Positions 46,452 through 48,599 of a DNA stretch of 48,599 nucleotides are shown in pieces; within the stretch, counting starts at the first letter, position 1, and each line of letters opens with the position of its first letter. A program made the translations under genes and the position numbers. This DNA is from Desulfonatronovibrio magnus (lineage in GTDB: Bacteria > Desulfobacterota > Desulfovibrionia > Desulfovibrionales > Desulfonatronovibrionaceae), in assembly GCF_000934755.1 (NCBI RefSeq), contig NZ_JYNP01000048.1, positions 1 to 48,599 of the forward strand, given 5' to 3'. A model generated the notes under the pieces. The model was not told where the DNA came from. It saw only the letters and a program-made list of their open reading frames with translations, and did no database searches.

Positions 46452-47120
46452 ATGGACAGCTTTAAACCATACTTATCTATTCTACCTCCTGCGCAAAAAA
46501 GCATATGGAACGAACTGACAATAGTTCCTGGAAATTTTGTTTTATATGGCGGTACAGCCATTGCGCTGCAACTGGGGCACAGATCGTCAATAGATTTTGA
46601 CTTCTTCTCATCTGATTCTTTTGAGAACGATCATCTATGTCAGGCAATGTCCTCACTTGGCTCATTTGAAATAATTCAATCACGAAAAAACACCCTGACG
46701 TTAATAATTACAGCTGAATATGAACCTGTAAAACTTTCTTTTTTCGGAGGATTCGAAAATGGAAGAATCAATCCGCCTATAGTCACTGATGACAGGATAT
46801 TACGGGTTGCTTCTTTAGAGGATCTAATGGGACATAAGCTTAAAGTTATTTTGCAAAGGGTTGAAGCCAAAGACTATATTGATATTGCCTGTCTCCTCAA
46901 CAGCGGACTTTCTCTTGAAAAAGGATTGTCCTGCGTTTTAGCATTATGGCCTCATGCACCGATTCAGGAAATTGTGCGGGCTTTGACCTATTTTCAGGAA
47001 GGTGATTTTTCTGAACTAAATGATTTACACAGGCAGACATTGATCAAGGCATGTTCCAGTATTTCATTTCAGAATGTTGTGAAATACCCGCTAAACTCAA
47101 GGAAATTATCAGATTATTAA
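46452..47120 (+). CDS. Nucleotidyltransferase AbiEii/AbiGii toxin family protein
   Basis: 222 residues. This Pfam PF08843-type family adds nucleotides to tRNA or proteins in type IV toxin-antitoxin and abortive-infection systems. The catalytic loop is LYGGTAIALQLGHRSSIDFDFF: GG at 33-34, Asp48 and Asp50 as metal ligands. The second conserved block HKLKVILQRVEAKDYIDIACLL carries the Lys and Asp of the family. Residues are intact. The start at 46452 (MDSFKPYLS) gives an 8-base gap to the partner gene; an ATG at 46392 would overlap it. Confidence 0.85.
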   Translation: MDSFKPYLSILPPAQKSIWNELTIVPGNFVLYGGTAIALQLGHRSSIDFDFFSSDSFENDHLCQAMSSLGSFEIIQSRKNTLTLIITAEYEPVKLSFFGGFENGRINPPIVTDDRILRVASLEDLMGHKLKVILQRVEAKDYIDIACLLNSGLSLEKGLSCVLALWPHAPIQEIVRALTYFQEGDFSELNDLHRQTLIKACSSISFQNVVKYPLNSRKLSDY

Positions 47121-47362
47121 CATTCATAAAATAATTATCACCTGACGCGGGCTGTGCCCGCTACCCAAGAAAAAGAAAATGTATGTGAGACGTGCAACAG
47201 TAATCTAAAGCTGCAAGCGGTATGCGCATCTGTCCGAGCAGACCACGGCTGAGGCTGTGAATGTGGAGCCTCTGGGTAAGGCAGCATAGCTGCTGATGAT
47301 GTGTGAGGCCACCCTGTTGGTACGGGGTGGCCTTATTATGTGGTAATTGGAAAGGAAGGAAG
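47121..47362. other. Spacer with a degraded coding-like stretch and a strong hairpin
   Basis: The plus strand has CATCTGTCCGAGCAG onward in one frame (HLSEQTTAEAVNVEPLGKAA, then stop at about 47287). This looks like the end of a lost protein, unrecognised. The hairpin AGGCCACCC (47306-47314) / GGGTGGCCT (47325-47333) is followed by TTATTAT on the plus strand. Confidence 0.4.
47306..47340 (+). terminator. Strong hairpin, possible terminator
   Basis: A perfect 9-bp stem with a 10-base loop, followed by TTATTAT, a poor T-run. It could end transcription from the nucleotidyltransferase genes. Confidence 0.45.
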
Positions 47363-48367
47363 TTAGTTGTCGGTAATCTTTCGGACCTGGTCAGTGAATT
47401 GATCCATGTTTTCAGCTCTCAATGAGAAGTCAAAGAGGGCGTCCAGAACTTCTAAAGATTGTATTGTTTTTATGCGGTTGACTATTTCGGGCTGAAGGAT
47501 TCCTAATCTAGAATTGGCAACTTTTAAAACTGATTCACATGGCGACTCAATTCTAGCAACCCCCTCCCAATAAGGTCTCCTTGATTGCTCAACCCCCTTT
47601 AAAATTTCCTGCACTGCTACTCCTACCATATCCTCACCTCCTGGAAATCGCCTGGTAAGCTCGGTTACTCGCTCCTCACTCAAAGGACCCGATGCCAGTA
47701 CGTATTTCAAAATATTAAACAGATATTCTTTCCTTTTATCCTCATCAGGCAGCTGCTCAAGCAAGTCAAATATTTCCTGCAGCTTTATGTCCAGTTCAGG
47801 GAAGTGAATGTACTTAAAAAGCAGATGAAAAATTTCCATAAGGATAGAGGTTTTGAAAGCCTCGTCTGCCATATGTGTTATGTCATGCAGTAAATGCCTG
47901 AACTTAGGAATAAAAACTCTGAATGACTCATGGGGTATGTCAAAATAGTCTTCAAAGTTGTGGCTGAAGTTCCACTTATTTACACCGTGATAAATAATCA
48001 CGGGAATAACTATAGGCAAGTAGCCTGCCAGCTTGTTACGTCTGTAAAGGTTCATCCATTTCTGGACTGAATAGTGAAGAGCTTGAAGCAGTGCGTACCT
48101 GTCCGGGTAACTTTTATGTTCAAAGAGGAAATAGAGTTCTGCAATCTCGCCGCTTTTTTTTAGCCGAACCCTGACAACCACGTCAGTAAGAAACTCTTTG
48201 AACTCTTCAGCTACAAACCCGCTAATATCAATTTCTATTTCTGACAGATCTAAGTAGGCCTTGATTTCATCCGGTATGTGATAGTCTATGAAATCTCGGA
48301 CCAGCTCTTCATCCTGGAAAAAGGTCTTGAAGCCTGCATCGTGTGGGGATGGAATTTCAAATGACAT
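47363..48367 (-). CDS. Rpn family (PD-(D/E)XK) nuclease, second paralogue
   Basis: 334 residues. Same family and same length as the gene at 528-1532. The catalytic set is D62 (LTDVVVRV) and E83-x-K85 (LFEHKSYPD). Shared blocks include LPIVIPVIIYHG, FVPKFRHIHHDI / FIPKFRHLLHDI and EIFHLLFKYIHF. The start at 48367 (MSFEIPSPHDAG) parallels the first copy's MENEIIRQAHD; an ATG at 48397 adds ten residues. The C-terminal part differs more than the nuclease domain. It points away from the recombinase fragment. Confidence 0.85.
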   Translation of the reverse strand: MSFEIPSPHDAGFKTFFQDEELVRDFIDYHIPDEIKAYLDLSEIEIDISGFVAEEFKEFLTDVVVRVRLKKSGEIAELYFLFEHKSYPDRYALLQALHYSVQKWMNLYRRNKLAGYLPIVIPVIIYHGVNKWNFSHNFEDYFDIPHESFRVFIPKFRHLLHDITHMADEAFKTSILMEIFHLLFKYIHFPELDIKLQEIFDLLEQLPDEDKRKEYLFNILKYVLASGPLSEERVTELTRRFPGGEDMVGVAVQEILKGVEQSRRPYWEGVARIESPCESVLKVANSRLGILQPEIVNRIKTIQSLEVLDALFDFSLRAENMDQFTDQVRKITDN

Positions 48368-48428
48368 AGTGAAAAGATATCTTATGGTTTGGGACAATGC
48401 AAGAAGATTAAATATCAGCTTTTAGTTG

Positions 48429-48599
48429 ATACTTCCGGTTGGGCCAATTATATGGTTTACAGTTAGAGAAAAAGCTGGTCTGGAAGACGTAAAGCTGCAC
48501 ACTCTCCGGCACAATTTTGCCAGCTTTTTGATAAACCCCGGACGCTCAATGTATGAGGTTGGAGACTTACTCGGACATAGTAAAAATTGAAATGACTAT
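48429..48599 (+). pseudogene. Tyrosine recombinase (phage integrase family), frameshifted fragment, runs off window
   Basis: In frame: REKAGLEDVKLHTLRH, NFASFLINPGRSMYEVGDLL, then GHSK. The HxLRH motif and LGHS are the catalytic-box signatures of the C-terminal domain of phage-type integrases. A stop (TGA 48588-48590) follows a run of five A. With one A fewer the frame continues as KIEMT, as in other integrases, so a one-base frameshift is likely. Only the last third is present; no 5' part was found in the window. The fragment is truncated at its start by the second Rpn gene region. Confidence 0.75.

Overview
The window reads as part of the chromosome of a sulfate-reducing bacterium of the Desulfovibrionales type (class Desulfovibrionia, formerly Deltaproteobacteria). 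This is inferred from three things: a hydrogenase/heterodisulfide-reductase locus with selenocysteine, a split b/b' ATP synthase operon next to an mre operon, and a clpS-clpA-aat operon. Base composition is moderate, many intergenic spaces hold dispersed repeats, and no species name can be fixed from the sequence alone.

Layout. 1-305: 3' end of 23S rRNA, 5S rRNA and a strong terminator. 0.5-2.6 kb: an Rpn-family nuclease followed by a repeat-rich spacer. 2.6-5.1 kb: an NAD(P)-binding protein converging on gap, with a GAF-domain gene upstream of gap. 5.5-8.9 kb: the N-end-rule operon clpS-clpA-aat (minus strand). 9.3-11.0 kb: truA and a YhcC-type radical SAM gene. 11.3-17.0 kb: cell-shape operon mreB-mreC-mreD-mrdA-rodA-bactofilin. 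17.2-23.1 kb: ATP synthase genes b', b, delta, alpha, gamma, beta, epsilon, without subunits a and c. 23.2-25.6 kb: glmU, a short ZapB-like coiled-coil gene, zapA and a probable 6S RNA. 25.6-30.8 kb: rny, tyrS, a UbiA-type prenyltransferase and threonine synthase. 30.8-33.8 kb: a radical SAM protein, a HIT protein, an HU/IHF protein and RlpA. 33.8-35.0 kb: a mosaic of several dispersed repeat families.

35.0-41.6 kb is the most interesting part. It holds a double-module HdrA, MvhD, MvhG, MvhA and a hydrogenase maturation protease. HdrA, MvhD and MvhA are each interrupted by one in-frame UGA exactly where a conserved cysteine is expected. Each UGA is followed by a stem-loop that fits a bacterial SECIS element, so all three are read here as selenoproteins. 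The set would form an Mvh-Hdr electron-bifurcating complex, linking H2 oxidation to reduction of ferredoxin and of a disulfide or similar acceptor. No HdrB or HdrC gene is in the window.

41.6-45.8 kb: lepA (preceded by two different 7-bp tandem arrays), lepB and a ComM-type ATPase. 45.8-48.6 kb: an accessory end with a repeat, a two-gene AbiEii-type nucleotidyltransferase module, a second Rpn paralogue and a frameshifted tyrosine-recombinase fragment running off the window.

Two repeat phenomena cross gene boundaries. One is a 45-bp palindromic dispersed repeat (six copies), three of them attached to a longer modular element containing GGGACAGTCCC. The other is a set of short tandem arrays, all with a 7-bp period but different sequences, in intergenic spaces.
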